From an uncultured Eubacteriales bacterium (lineage in GTDB: Bacteria > Bacillota > Clostridia > Christensenellales > UMGS416): DNA of 27,477 bases. Position 1 is the first letter of the stretch; every line of letters starts with the position of its first letter. Both the position numbers and the translations under genes were made by a program. The notes beneath the pieces were generated by a model. The model saw nothing but the letters and a program-made list of their open reading frames with translations, made no database searches and was not told the origin of the DNA. Shown here one piece after another: positions 14,128 to 21,857 of the stretch. Where the stretch lies: contig UQLW01000036.1 in NCBI GenBank assembly GCA_900542005.1, positions 1 to 27,477 of the forward strand, read 5' to 3'.

Positions 14128-15660
14128 ATGGATCAGAAAACCATTGTCATGATGCCCGGAGAGGCATGGTACGGTCTCTGCGTCTGGGACGGCTGCCAGA
14201 TGCCCGTCACCCAGGCCAGCGTCTATAGCCGCAGCCTGGAGCCCAACCCCACCGCCAACCAGAGCGCGCCGCTTTTCGTTTCCAGCCGCGGGCGATATCT
14301 GTGGTGTGACGCGGGCTTCACCGTGGATATCCGGGACGGCGTCATCCACGCCTCGTCCCGCCAGGGCCTCATCGACCTCCAGGAGGGCTTTGGAACCCTG
14401 CGGGGCGCGTATCTGGCGGCGGCCGCCGCCCATTTCCCGCCGCAGGGGAAGCTGCCGCCCGCGGGCTTCTTTGTCAAGCCCCAATACAATACCTGGATTG
14501 AGCTGGCCTATGACCAGACCCAGGAAAACGTGCTGGCCTATGCCCGGCGTATCCTGGCCGAGGGATACCCGGCGGGCATCATCATGATCGATGACGGCTG
14601 GAACGAGGCCTACGGCACATGGGAATTTTCCACGCGCGCCTTCCCCGACCCCGGGGCCATGGTGGAAGCGCTCCACCAAATGGGCTTTGAGGTGATGCTG
14701 TGGGTCTGCCCCTTTGTCTCCCCCGATACCCGCATCGGCCGGGAGCTGGCGGAGAAGGGGCTGCTGATCCGGGAGCGCTCCGGGGAGGTCGCCATCAAGA
14801 AATGGTGGAACGGATACTCCGCCGTGCTGGATCTGTCCCACCCGGAGGCAGCCGCCTGGATGCGCGGCCGCCTGGACAGCCTGATGGCCCGCTACGGGGT
14901 GGACGGCTTCAAGTTCGATGCCGGCGACCCCTATTTCTACAGCGCCGACCACGACGTCACCTACGCGCCCATCACCGAGAACGGCCAGGCAGCCGCCTGG
15001 GCCCGGTTGGGGGCCCAATACGCCTATAACGAATTCCGGGCCTGCTTTGCTTCGGCCAACCTGCCCCTGGTGCAGCGGCTCCATGACAAATGCCACGAAT
15101 GGGGCGAGCCGGGCATGGCCTCGCTGATTCCGAACCAGCTCTGCCAGGGCATCCAGGGCTATGCCTTCACCTGCCCGGATATGGTGGGTGGCGGCATGCT
15201 TGGCAGCTTCCATGGCGACGGCTTTCAGCTGGACGAGGAGCTCTTTGTCCGCTATGCCCAGTGCGCCGCGCTGTCGCCCATGATCCAGTTCTCCGCCGCC
15301 CCCTGGCGCCTGCTCTCAGCGGAGGGGAACCGCCTCTGCCTTGAGGCGGCCCGGCTCCATACCCGGTGGGCTGAAACCATCATTGACCTTGCCCGCTATG
15401 CGTCCCAGACCGGCGAGCCGGTCTACCGGTATATGGAGTATGAATTCCCTGGCCAGGGCCTGGAGCAGGTAACCGATCAGTTCATGCTGGGCGGCCGCCT
15501 GCTGGCGGCGCCTGTGCTGGAAAAGGGCGCTGTGACCCGCTCTGTCCGGCTGCCCCTGGGCCGCTGGCGCTATGTGGACGGCGCCCTCTACGAGGGCGGA
15601 GCCACCGTTACCGTCCCCGCTCCGCTGGATACCCTCCCCTATTTTATCCTGGAGGAATAA
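14128..15660 (+). CDS. Glycoside hydrolase family 31 enzyme, compact form
   Basis: The 510-residue protein carries the GH31 barrel. Motifs are FFVKPQYNTWIEL, IIMIDDGWNEAYGTWEFS (151-168), and the nucleophile segment GVDGFKFDAGD (D264). CPDMVGGGMLG (349-359) is a likely substrate/acid-base region, and the C-terminal beta domain ends in DTLPYFILEE. GH31 enzymes cleave alpha-glucosides, alpha-xylosides and related alpha-linked sugars. No signal peptide is seen, so it is cytoplasmic. It is shorter than most family members (commonly over 600 residues) because the N-terminal beta-sandwich is reduced to about 100 residues, so substrate specificity is uncertain. AAGGAGG stands seven bases before the ATG. 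It lies downstream of the GH3 gene but behind a terminator and an apparent separate promoter. Confidence 0.9.
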   Translation: MDQKTIVMMPGEAWYGLCVWDGCQMPVTQASVYSRSLEPNPTANQSAPLFVSSRGRYLWCDAGFTVDIRDGVIHASSRQGLIDLQEGFGTLRGAYLAAAAAHFPPQGKLPPAGFFVKPQYNTWIELAYDQTQENVLAYARRILAEGYPAGIIMIDDGWNEAYGTWEFSTRAFPDPGAMVEALHQMGFEVMLWVCPFVSPDTRIGRELAEKGLLIRERSGEVAIKKWWNGYSAVLDLSHPEAAAWMRGRLDSLMARYGVDGFKFDAGDPYFYSADHDVTYAPITENGQAAAWARLGAQYAYNEFRACFASANLPLVQRLHDKCHEWGEPGMASLIPNQLCQGIQGYAFTCPDMVGGGMLGSFHGDGFQLDEELFVRYAQCAALSPMIQFSAAPWRLLSAEGNRLCLEAARLHTRWAETIIDLARYASQTGEPVYRYMEYEFPGQGLEQVTDQFMLGGRLLAAPVLEKGAVTRSVRLPLGRWRYVDGALYEGGATVTVPAPLDTLPYFILEE

Positions 15661-15677
15661 AAACCCATATCGCCGTC

Positions 15678-15720
15678 AAGGCCCCGGTATGCCGGCTTTC
15701 AGCCGCTGTACCGGGGCCTT
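15678..15720 (+). terminator. Long hairpin after the GH31 gene
   Basis: AAGGCCCCGGTA (15678-15689) pairs perfectly with TACCGGGGCCTT (15709-15720) around a 19-base loop. It lies 17 bases after the GH31 stop. No T-run follows, so termination efficiency is doubtful, but position and stem strength suggest a transcript end. Confidence 0.65.
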
Positions 15721-15754
15721 GGTCGGTTCAGGGCGACAGTTGGAGCAGCCTTGA

Positions 15755-15795
15755 TTGACGGCAGATGTTTTTATCTTATAAAATGTATAAAACAT
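15755..15795 (+). promoter_or_regulatory. MarR-ftsH promoter with overlapping inverted repeats
   Basis: TTGACG (15755-15760) stands 18 bases before TAAAAT (15779-15784), or 16 before TATAAA (15777-15782), in a sharply A/T-rich stretch. Inverted repeats overlap it: TTTAT and ATAAA (15770-15782) around CTT, and ATGTTTT (15765-15771) with AAAACAT (15789-15795). Such dyads across the -10 region are typical MarR-family operators, so autoregulation by the downstream marR product is likely but inferred. Confidence 0.65.
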
Positions 15796-15818
15796 AAATA
15801 TTAGGAGAGAGCACAGGG

Positions 15819-16292
15819 ATGATCCAACAGGAATTCAGAGCCATCCTCTTTGGGCCGCTGCGGGCGATGGGTGAACAGATTGACGGGCTGCTGGCGCCGG
15901 TCCGCAGCCGCCACGGGCTTACACCCAGCCAGCTGCGGCTGCTGATGCTGGTCAATGTGCCGGAGGGCATGACCATCGGCCAGTTGGGGCAGCATATGCT
16001 TATGGCCCCGGGCAATACCTCCAACCTCTGCAAGCGCCTGGAGGCCCTGGGCCTGTTGGCGCGGCATCGGGATCAAAAGGACGAACGGGTTGTGCACGTC
16101 ACGCTGACGGCGGCCGGCCAGGGCGTACTGGCTGAGGCAGATCAAACCATCGCCGCCTACTACCAGCAGGCGTTACGCTCGATAAGCCAAGCGGATATCG
16201 ATTGCATCCAGGCCGGCTTTGAACGCCTCAGCCAGGTGCTTCACATTTTGCAGGAGGCCCAGAGCCTTCAGGAAGGAGAACCCCATGAATGA
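15819..16292 (+). CDS. MarR-family transcriptional regulator
   Basis: The 157-residue protein has a MarR winged helix: helix-turn-helix MTIGQLGQHMLMAPGNTSNLCKRLEALGLL (about 51-80) and wing RDQKDERVVHVTLT (about 84-97). The flanking helices at each end would form the dimer. Ligand and target cannot be read from sequence. The ribosome-binding site (AGGAG, 11 bases upstream) is somewhat far from the ATG. The 3' end overlaps the start of ftsH by eight bases in a different frame, so ftsH translation is probably coupled to it. A dyad-rich promoter lies just upstream. The arrangement suggests that this regulator controls a membrane protease. Confidence 0.92.
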   Translation: MIQQEFRAILFGPLRAMGEQIDGLLAPVRSRHGLTPSQLRLLMLVNVPEGMTIGQLGQHMLMAPGNTSNLCKRLEALGLLARHRDQKDERVVHVTLTAAGQGVLAEADQTIAAYYQQALRSISQADIDCIQAGFERLSQVLHILQEAQSLQEGEPHE

Positions 16293-18108
16293 CGCCAACG
16301 ACAGGAAATCGCCCAAAAAGCCGCTGCTATACTATTATGGCGTCGCGCTTGTCGTAATTATCCTGCTCAACGCGCTGATTATGCCCGCCCTTGAAAACAT
16401 GAGCATTGTGGAGGTATCCTACAATACCTTCATGGCCGACCTCAAGGCGGGGAAGATCCAGGAAATCCAGGTAGAGGACGATCAGATCGCCTACATCGCC
16501 CCCAACGACAAGGGGCGGGAGACCGTCTATGTGACCGGCAACATGAACGACCCCAACCTGACCAGTCAGCTGCTGGAGGCAGAGGTCACCTTTGACAAGG
16601 TTGTCCCCAAAGAGGGCTCGCCCATCCTGAATTTCCTGCTGGGCTGGATTATCCCCATCGTGATCTTCGTCGCCATCGGGCAGCTGCTCAGCCGCTTCAT
16701 GATGAACCGGATGGGCGGCAACGCCATGACCTTTGGCAAGAGCAACGCCAAGGTCTATGTGGAGGCCCAGACCGGCAAGAGCTTCGCCGACGTAGCCGGC
16801 GAGGACGAGGCCAAGGAAGCCCTGACGGAGATTGTCGATTTTCTGCACGAGCCGCAAAAATATAAGGAAATCGGCGCGCGGCTGCCCAAGGGAGCGCTGC
16901 TGGTCGGCCCGCCGGGAACCGGCAAAACCCTGCTGGCCAAGGCCGTAGCCGGCGAGGCCAAGGTGCCCTTCTTCTCCATCTCAGGCTCCGAATTTGTCGA
17001 GATGTTCGTGGGCATGGGCGCGGCGCGGGTGCGCGACCTCTTCAAGCAGGCCCAGGAAAAGGCGCCCTGTATCGTATTCATCGACGAGATCGACGCCATC
17101 GGAAAAAAGCGCGATAACTCCGGCATGGGCGGCAATGACGAGCGGGAGCAGACCCTCAACCAGCTGCTGACGGAAATGGACGGCTTTGACAGCAGCAAGG
17201 GGGTCGTCATTCTGGCGGCCACCAACCGGCCGGAAACGCTGGATAAGGCCCTGCTGCGCCCCGGCCGCTTCGACCGCCGTATCCCTGTGGAGCTGCCCGA
17301 CCTCAAGGGGCGCGAGGCCATTCTCCGCGTCCATGCCGCCCAGATCAAGCTGGATGCGCAGATCGATTTCAACGCCATTGCCCGGGCAACCTCCGGCGCC
17401 TCCGGGGCGGAGCTGGCCAATATCGTCAACGAGGCCGCGCTACTGGCCGTGCGCAACGGCCGTTCCAGCGTCGTCCAGTCCGACCTGGAGGAAGCGGTGG
17501 AGACGGTCATCGCCGGCTACCAGCGCAAGGGCGCGGTGATCTCCGACCGGGAGAAGCGCATCGTCGCCTATCACGAGATCGGCCACGCCCTGGTAGCCGC
17601 CCGGCAGCAGCATTCCGCCCCGGTGCATAAGATCACCATCATCCCCCGCACCTCCGGCGCGCTGGGCTATACGATGCAGGTGGACGAGGACGAGCGGGTC
17701 CTGATGAGCCGGGAGGAGGCCTTCAATAAGATCGCCACGCTGACCGGCGGCCGTGCGGCCGAGGAGCTGATCTTTGGCTCCGTCACCACCGGCGCTTCCA
17801 ACGACATTGAGCAGGCTACCCGTATTGCCCGGGCCATGGTAACCCGCTATGGCATGAGCGACAGCTTTGACATGATGGCCCTGGAAACCGTATCCAACCC
17901 CTATCTGGGGGGCGATACCGCCCTTGCCTGTTCGGCGGATACCGCCGCCCGGGTCGACGCCGAGGTGCTCTCCACCATCAAGCAGGCCCATGAAAAGGCC
18001 GGCTCCATCCTGCGGGAGAACGAAGCCAAGCTGCACGAGCTGGCCGCTTACCTGCTGGAAAAGGAAACCATTACCGGCGAGGAGTTCATGGAAATACTGG
18101 ATCGATAA
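16285..18108 (+). CDS. ftsH: ATP-dependent zinc metalloprotease FtsH
   Basis: The 607-residue protein has two membrane spans (about 16-36 and 114-135) around an outside domain. The AAA+ module has Walker A GPPGTGKT (208-215), Walker B IVFIDEID (D267, E268) and arginine fingers in LRPGRFDRR (R325, R328). The M41 zinc site is HEIGH (430-434) with likely third ligand D507 in TTGASNDIEQ. FtsH degrades misassembled membrane proteins and selected regulators. The frame opens at 16219, but AAGGAGA before 16285 and homology place the start there, inside the end of marR. Housekeeping ftsH in Firmicutes usually sits near tilS and hpt; here it follows marR, so this is likely an inducible extra copy. The linker after Walker B is slightly divergent. 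Confidence 0.96.
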   Translation: MNDANDRKSPKKPLLYYYGVALVVIILLNALIMPALENMSIVEVSYNTFMADLKAGKIQEIQVEDDQIAYIAPNDKGRETVYVTGNMNDPNLTSQLLEAEVTFDKVVPKEGSPILNFLLGWIIPIVIFVAIGQLLSRFMMNRMGGNAMTFGKSNAKVYVEAQTGKSFADVAGEDEAKEALTEIVDFLHEPQKYKEIGARLPKGALLVGPPGTGKTLLAKAVAGEAKVPFFSISGSEFVEMFVGMGAARVRDLFKQAQEKAPCIVFIDEIDAIGKKRDNSGMGGNDEREQTLNQLLTEMDGFDSSKGVVILAATNRPETLDKALLRPGRFDRRIPVELPDLKGREAILRVHAAQIKLDAQIDFNAIARATSGASGAELANIVNEAALLAVRNGRSSVVQSDLEEAVETVIAGYQRKGAVISDREKRIVAYHEIGHALVAARQQHSAPVHKITIIPRTSGALGYTMQVDEDERVLMSREEAFNKIATLTGGRAAEELIFGSVTTGASNDIEQATRIARAMVTRYGMSDSFDMMALETVSNPYLGGDTALACSADTAARVDAEVLSTIKQAHEKAGSILRENEAKLHELAAYLLEKETITGEEFMEILDR

Positions 18109-18139
18109 CGGGTTTATCCCCCAACTGAATCCGTTTGAG

Positions 18140-18175
18140 GGGCCGGGCGGTCAGCTGTTCGCTGACGCCCGGCCC
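18140..18175 (+). terminator. Strong hairpin after ftsH
   Basis: GGGCCGGGCGGTCAGC (18140-18155) pairs with GCTGACGCCCGGCCC (18161-18175) with one bulged G and a five-base loop. The sequence after it is pyrimidine-rich (TTCTATGTCTCCTTTC) but has no clean T-run. It probably ends the marR-ftsH transcript. Confidence 0.7.
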
Positions 18176-18489
18176 TTCTATGTCTCCTTTCGCTGGTTTC
18201 CCGGCTCAAGCAGGCTATCATTGTCATTTTCAATCTGCTTTTGTCCATTTCAGAATCATGGCTTTACAGTGTTTACTTTTTCTAATAGTTGATGTAAGGT
18301 ATATTTGTTTGAATGATAAATCTGTTTCACCCTTGATCGCTTTGTAGCATTCTGATGTACATACAGATTATCATTCCCAATGTTTCTCTTTTGTCATTCA
18401 TGATCCAATCATCCGGTATCAGCTTATAAGCCAGGGGGACGCTTGGGCTTATAGGAATGGGACTTATCCCAAGAAAAAGGAGGACAACC
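18176..18489 (+). promoter_or_regulatory. A/T-rich regulatory region upstream of the solute-binding protein gene
   Basis: This gene-free stretch of over 300 bases is much richer in A/T than its surroundings and must hold the promoter of the solute-binding protein gene, although no single -35/-10 pair stands out. Its last part has nested dyads. TATAAGCC (18425-18432) is inverted as GGCTTATA (18446-18453), the left arm lies within the palindrome GCTTATAAGC (18422-18431), and GGGACTTATCCC follows. These could be an operator or a leader hairpin. I see no small gene. Confidence 0.5.
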
Positions 18490-20301
18490 ATGAAGAAGAG
18501 AATGCTTGCCGGCCTGCTGGTGCTGTGCATGGTGCTGGCGCTGGGCCTGACGGCCTGCAGCGGCGACACCAACGCGCCCGCCACCACTACGGCTGGCGAC
18601 GACGCCGCAACCACCACCACAGCCGCCGGGGACGACGCAACCACCACAGCGGCTGCCGGAGATGACGCAGCCACCACCGCCGAGGGCGATGCGGAAACGA
18701 CAGCCGCCGGGGCTGAAGCGCCCGCCACCTGGGAAAACCTCTCCTGGGAAAAGGATACCTCTCCGGTAACCTTCTCCTGCTACATCGACTATGATTGGTG
18801 GGGCTCCGATACCTTTGGCGAGGACGCAACCTCCAAGAAGATCACCGAGCTGACCGGCGTAAGCCTGGAAATCACCAAGGGCTCCGACCTTCAGATTCTG
18901 AGCGTGCAGCTGGCCGCTCAGGAGCTGAACGATCTTGTGTTCACCTCGAACCTGACCCAGCGCTTCCAGGATCCCGACGTGTGCTACCGCTGGGATGAGC
19001 TGGCCGCGGAGCATTGCCCCGAATTCATGGATCTGGTGGATCCCCTGGAGAAGGTGAACAACCAGGCGGCTGACGGCCATATCTACACCTTCATCACCCA
19101 TTACAACGACGAGCGCGCCTATACCGATGAAAACAGCATCGGCAACTTCGGTAACTATACCCTGGCCTACCGGTCGGACATCATGGAAAAGCTGCAGCTC
19201 CCCATGTTCACCTCGGTAGAAGAGCTGGAGCAGACCTTCTACGCGGTCAAGGAAAAGGCTGCCGATGTGGGCGTTACCATGGTCTACAACATGCATCCCT
19301 CCTGGCCCTACTGCATCTCCTACTGGATGGGCTGCCCGGACGGCAACCGCTGGAATAGCGAGACCAAGTCCATCAAAACCCAGTGGACCGATGAGTCCTG
19401 GCTGGAGTATTACAAGCTGATGAACAAATGGTACCGCGACGGTATCCTGGTGAAGGACTACCTGGGCGTGCGTCCTGAGGACTTTTTCTCCCGCAATGAA
19501 TCCGGCCAGGTGTTCGCCGCAGCTTACAATGCGCAGTACGCCTACGAGGTCGACCGCGTATGGCGCGAGGAGCTGGGCATGGGCGGCAAGCACGACGATC
19601 TGACCAAGCCCTTCTTCGAGCAGGTCATGGAGCCGCTGACCTATAAGGGCGAAAACCTCTATACCCAGAACGATTACGGCCTGGGCTTTGCCAGCTGCTT
19701 CATCTCCACCAACTGCGAGGAGCCCGGACGCGCCATCTGCTTCATGGAGTTCATGAAGAGCCCTGAGGGCGACAAGCTCTCGCAGCTGGGCATCGAAGGC
19801 CTTACCTACAACATGGTGGACGGCGTACCGAAGCAGACGGAGGAGTACATCAACGCCACCGCCGACGAGAAGAAGCTGATGCATCAGACCATCTACCTCC
19901 AGGGCTCCGGTTGGTGCGAAGGCCTGTCCTGGGCCGCCGGTGCGGTAAACGCCAAGGACGAGTGGTCGAAATATGGCGCTGAGCGCGGCAATCAATACCG
20001 CCTGATGAACAAGAACCTGGCCCACGAGAACAAGAACCCGGCCATGAGCTTCGCCCGTGTGGAGAGCTCCGACGACGAGATGGCCATGTACACCAAGATC
20101 AGCGATCAGTGGAACAAGTCCACCGCCGCCATGATTACGGCTGAATCCGAGGCCGCTGTGGAGCAGGCGTGGAACGACTTCCAGGCCTATGCCCAGGCCA
20201 ACGGCCTGGAGGCGGTGGAGGCCAAGATGACCGAGCGCTATGTGGAAAACCTCAAGCGCTATCAGGACGCCGGCTTCTACACCGACATTGTAACGGATTA
20301 A
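18490..20301 (+). CDS. Sugar-type ABC transporter solute-binding lipoprotein
   Basis: The 603-residue protein begins with a lipoprotein signal peptide and lipobox LTAC, so C23 would be lipidated and the protein anchored outside the membrane. Residues about 28-78 form a linker of repeated TTT-A-GDDA units. The remainder resembles family 1 (LplA-like) extracellular solute-binding proteins, large clostridial receptors for oligosaccharides; the segments NYTLAYRSDIMEKL, ARAICF-like RAICFMEFMKSPEGDKL and the C-terminal AKMTERYVENLKRY support this. An upstream in-frame ATG at 18457 exists, but AAGGAGG six bases before 18490 and the signal peptide fix the start. No permease or ATPase gene adjoins it; a terminator follows and the next gene encodes a sigma factor. 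It must work with transporter parts encoded elsewhere or as a sensor. Confidence 0.88.
   Translation: MKKRMLAGLLVLCMVLALGLTACSGDTNAPATTTAGDDAATTTTAAGDDATTTAAAGDDAATTAEGDAETTAAGAEAPATWENLSWEKDTSPVTFSCYIDYDWWGSDTFGEDATSKKITELTGVSLEITKGSDLQILSVQLAAQELNDLVFTSNLTQRFQDPDVCYRWDELAAEHCPEFMDLVDPLEKVNNQAADGHIYTFITHYNDERAYTDENSIGNFGNYTLAYRSDIMEKLQLPMFTSVEELEQTFYAVKEKAADVGVTMVYNMHPSWPYCISYWMGCPDGNRWNSETKSIKTQWTDESWLEYYKLMNKWYRDGILVKDYLGVRPEDFFSRNESGQVFAAAYNAQYAYEVDRVWREELGMGGKHDDLTKPFFEQVMEPLTYKGENLYTQNDYGLGFASCFISTNCEEPGRAICFMEFMKSPEGDKLSQLGIEGLTYNMVDGVPKQTEEYINATADEKKLMHQTIYLQGSGWCEGLSWAAGAVNAKDEWSKYGAERGNQYRLMNKNLAHENKNPAMSFARVESSDDEMAMYTKISDQWNKSTAAMITAESEAAVEQAWNDFQAYAQANGLEAVEAKMTERYVENLKRYQDAGFYTDIVTD
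18580..18714 (+). repeat. In-frame tandem repeats encoding a Thr/Ala/Asp linker
   Basis: Imperfect repeats of about 27-33 bases encode units of the form ATTT-A-GDDA, occurring about four times before degenerating to TTAEGDAETTAAG. The threonine-rich, acidic linker tethers the binding domain to the lipid anchor, perhaps spacing it through the cell wall. Copy number may vary between strains. Confidence 0.75.
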
Positions 20302-20374
20302 ATTCTTCTTCATCATGTGACGCAGGATGTCACCGCCCTATCCGCTACGTCCCGGCGGATAACAGGCAAAGGAT

Positions 20375-20406
20375 GGGCCGGAGCTTATGCTCCGGCCTTT
20401 TCTTTG
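20375..20406 (+). terminator. Intrinsic terminator after the solute-binding protein gene
   Basis: GGCCGGAGC (20376-20384) pairs perfectly with GCTCCGGCC (20389-20397) around TTAT, then TTTTCTTT. It lies about 75 bases after the lipoprotein stop and inside the longest open form of the next gene, which argues against that gene's earliest ATG. Confidence 0.88.
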
Positions 20407-20436
20407 CCTTTCATCAGGATTTTTGTAAGGAAATTC

Positions 20437-20958
20437 GTGATCCCGCGTCTTATATACGAAGGGGGTGAGGATGCTACGGAATTTGAAACGATCTATGAAA
20501 CCTATTTCCATGACGTATACCGGTATGCGCTGGCCCTGTGCGGCCGCCGGGAGCTGGCCGAGGATATCACCAGCGAGGCCTTCCTGCGCTCCATGGAGGC
20601 GCTTGACCGCTTCCGGGGCCAATGCGACATCCGCGTATGGCTGTGCCAGATTGCCAAACACTGCTACTATTCCCGCATTCGCAAGGACCGGCGCCTGTCC
20701 TTTACCGGCGATACGCCCGCCCAGCCGCCGCAGCCCGACCCTGACGAGGGGCTCTATACCCGGGAAGCCTCCCGGCAGGCCCGCATAGCGCTCCGGCAGC
20801 TAGCCGAACCCTATCGTGGCGTTTTCTCCCTGCGGGTGTTCGGCGCGCTGAGCTTCCGCCAGATTGCCGAAGCCTATGGAAAGACGCCTAACTGGGCCTG
20901 CGTCACCTATCACCGGGCCCGCAAAAAAATCCGGGACAAAATGGAGGAAACAACATGA
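20437..20958 (+). CDS. ECF-type RNA polymerase sigma factor, probable GTG start
   Basis: The 173-residue protein has sigma region 2 (about 15-85: FETIYETYFHDVYRYALAL, ELAEDITSEAFLRSMEAL, IRVWLCQIAKHCYYSRIRK) and region 4 (about 115-168: LSFRQIAEAYGKTPNWACVTYHRARKKI). The only in-frame ATG before the domain, at 20317, lies upstream of a terminator and would add a non-homologous tail. I therefore prefer GTG at 20437, with AAGGA five bases upstream. A stronger SD-like sequence at 20459-20470 precedes an ATG at 20471 that is out of frame by one base, so the true start is uncertain. The 3' end overlaps the anti-sigma gene by four bases (ATGA), the usual coupled sigma/anti-sigma arrangement. Confidence 0.88.
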   Translation: MIPRLIYEGGEDATEFETIYETYFHDVYRYALALCGRRELAEDITSEAFLRSMEALDRFRGQCDIRVWLCQIAKHCYYSRIRKDRRLSFTGDTPAQPPQPDPDEGLYTREASRQARIALRQLAEPYRGVFSLRVFGALSFRQIAEAYGKTPNWACVTYHRARKKIRDKMEETT

Positions 20959-21857
20959 ATGACCATTGCCCGCTGATCCGCGATCTGCTTGCCCTGTATG
21001 CCGAGGACATGACCAGCCCGGAAACCAACCGATTCATCGAGTCGCATCTGGAGGGCTGCGACGGCTGCCGGCAGGCACTGGCCGCCCTCCGCGCGCCGCA
21101 GCCGATGCCTGAGCCGGAGGATATTGCGCCGCTGAAAAAGCTGCGCCATCGCCTGACCCATCAGCGCAATCTCGTAATCGCCGTTACCGCGCTGGTTGTG
21201 GCTGCGGTCTTTGTGCTGGTTGCCGCCTTCCTTACCACGCCGGAATACCTGCCGGCTGGGGAATCTGTGGTCTCCTGCATTTCCACAGAGGATAAAACCA
21301 CTATCGTTTTTTCCGATAAGGTCGCCGGATACCAGCTGGACGGGCCCTATGGAGAAGAGGGGGAAATCGAGTACTGCCTCTCGGCCTGGACAACGCTTTG
21401 GGCGCAGCTCACGCAAACCACGATCCGCAACCCCAGGATCTCCATTCCCCTTGGGGAGGACGGCTCCCGGCCGACCGTCTACTACAGCGCCAACGACGGC
21501 AGCGAAATGTCGCTGCTCACCGGGCTGGATCTGCACCCCTATATGCATGGCATTGTGCTGCCCCGTCTTGTGCTGAATCATTACGCCCTGATCGCGCTGT
21601 TTCTGCTTCTCGTCGCCGCCGCGCTGTATTTCCCGCTGCGCAGGCGCCGCCGCAGGCTGTGGGAGCGGCTGCTGCTGGCGCCTGCCAGCTACCTTATCGC
21701 CCATATCATTATCCGGTGCTTCTCTCCCGAGACCTATGCCGCCGCCCGGGATTTCTGCCTCATCCTGCTGCTGGCCATGGCGCTATACGGCGCCCTTGTC
21801 CTGGGCCTTGCCTTGATTCGCCGCCGAAAAGCGGATCTCCCGCAGCTGCAGAAATAG
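20955..21857 (+). CDS. Zinc-finger anti-sigma factor with several membrane spans
   Basis: The 300-residue protein has an N-terminal anti-sigma zinc-binding motif: H31, C35 and C38 in SHLEGCDGC, with C5 or H4 as a possible further ligand. A membrane span lies at about 72-94, then an outside domain of about 110 residues, and two or three more hydrophobic spans in the last 95 residues separated by the very basic stretch LRRRRRRLW. It should bind and silence the sigma factor encoded just upstream, whose gene overlaps it by four bases, and release it on envelope stress. The multi-span C-terminal part is more elaborate than the simple one-span anti-sigma form. Its last 75 bases overlap the end of the convergent MATE gene. 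Confidence 0.85.
   Translation: MNDHCPLIRDLLALYAEDMTSPETNRFIESHLEGCDGCRQALAALRAPQPMPEPEDIAPLKKLRHRLTHQRNLVIAVTALVVAAVFVLVAAFLTTPEYLPAGESVVSCISTEDKTTIVFSDKVAGYQLDGPYGEEGEIEYCLSAWTTLWAQLTQTTIRNPRISIPLGEDGSRPTVYYSANDGSEMSLLTGLDLHPYMHGIVLPRLVLNHYALIALFLLLVAAALYFPLRRRRRRLWERLLLAPASYLIAHIIIRCFSPETYAAARDFCLILLLAMALYGALVLGLALIRRRKADLPQLQK

Noticed and set aside
18424..20316. A 630-codon open frame on the minus strand across the solute-binding protein gene
   Set aside because: It is antisense to a lipoprotein gene with a clear lipobox and ribosome-binding site, and it has no recognisable domain.
20465..20788. A frame with a good SD-like sequence starting near 20465-20471
   Set aside because: Its product is rich in R, P, S and A without any domain and overlaps the sigma factor in another frame. 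It is noted only as a start-site ambiguity.
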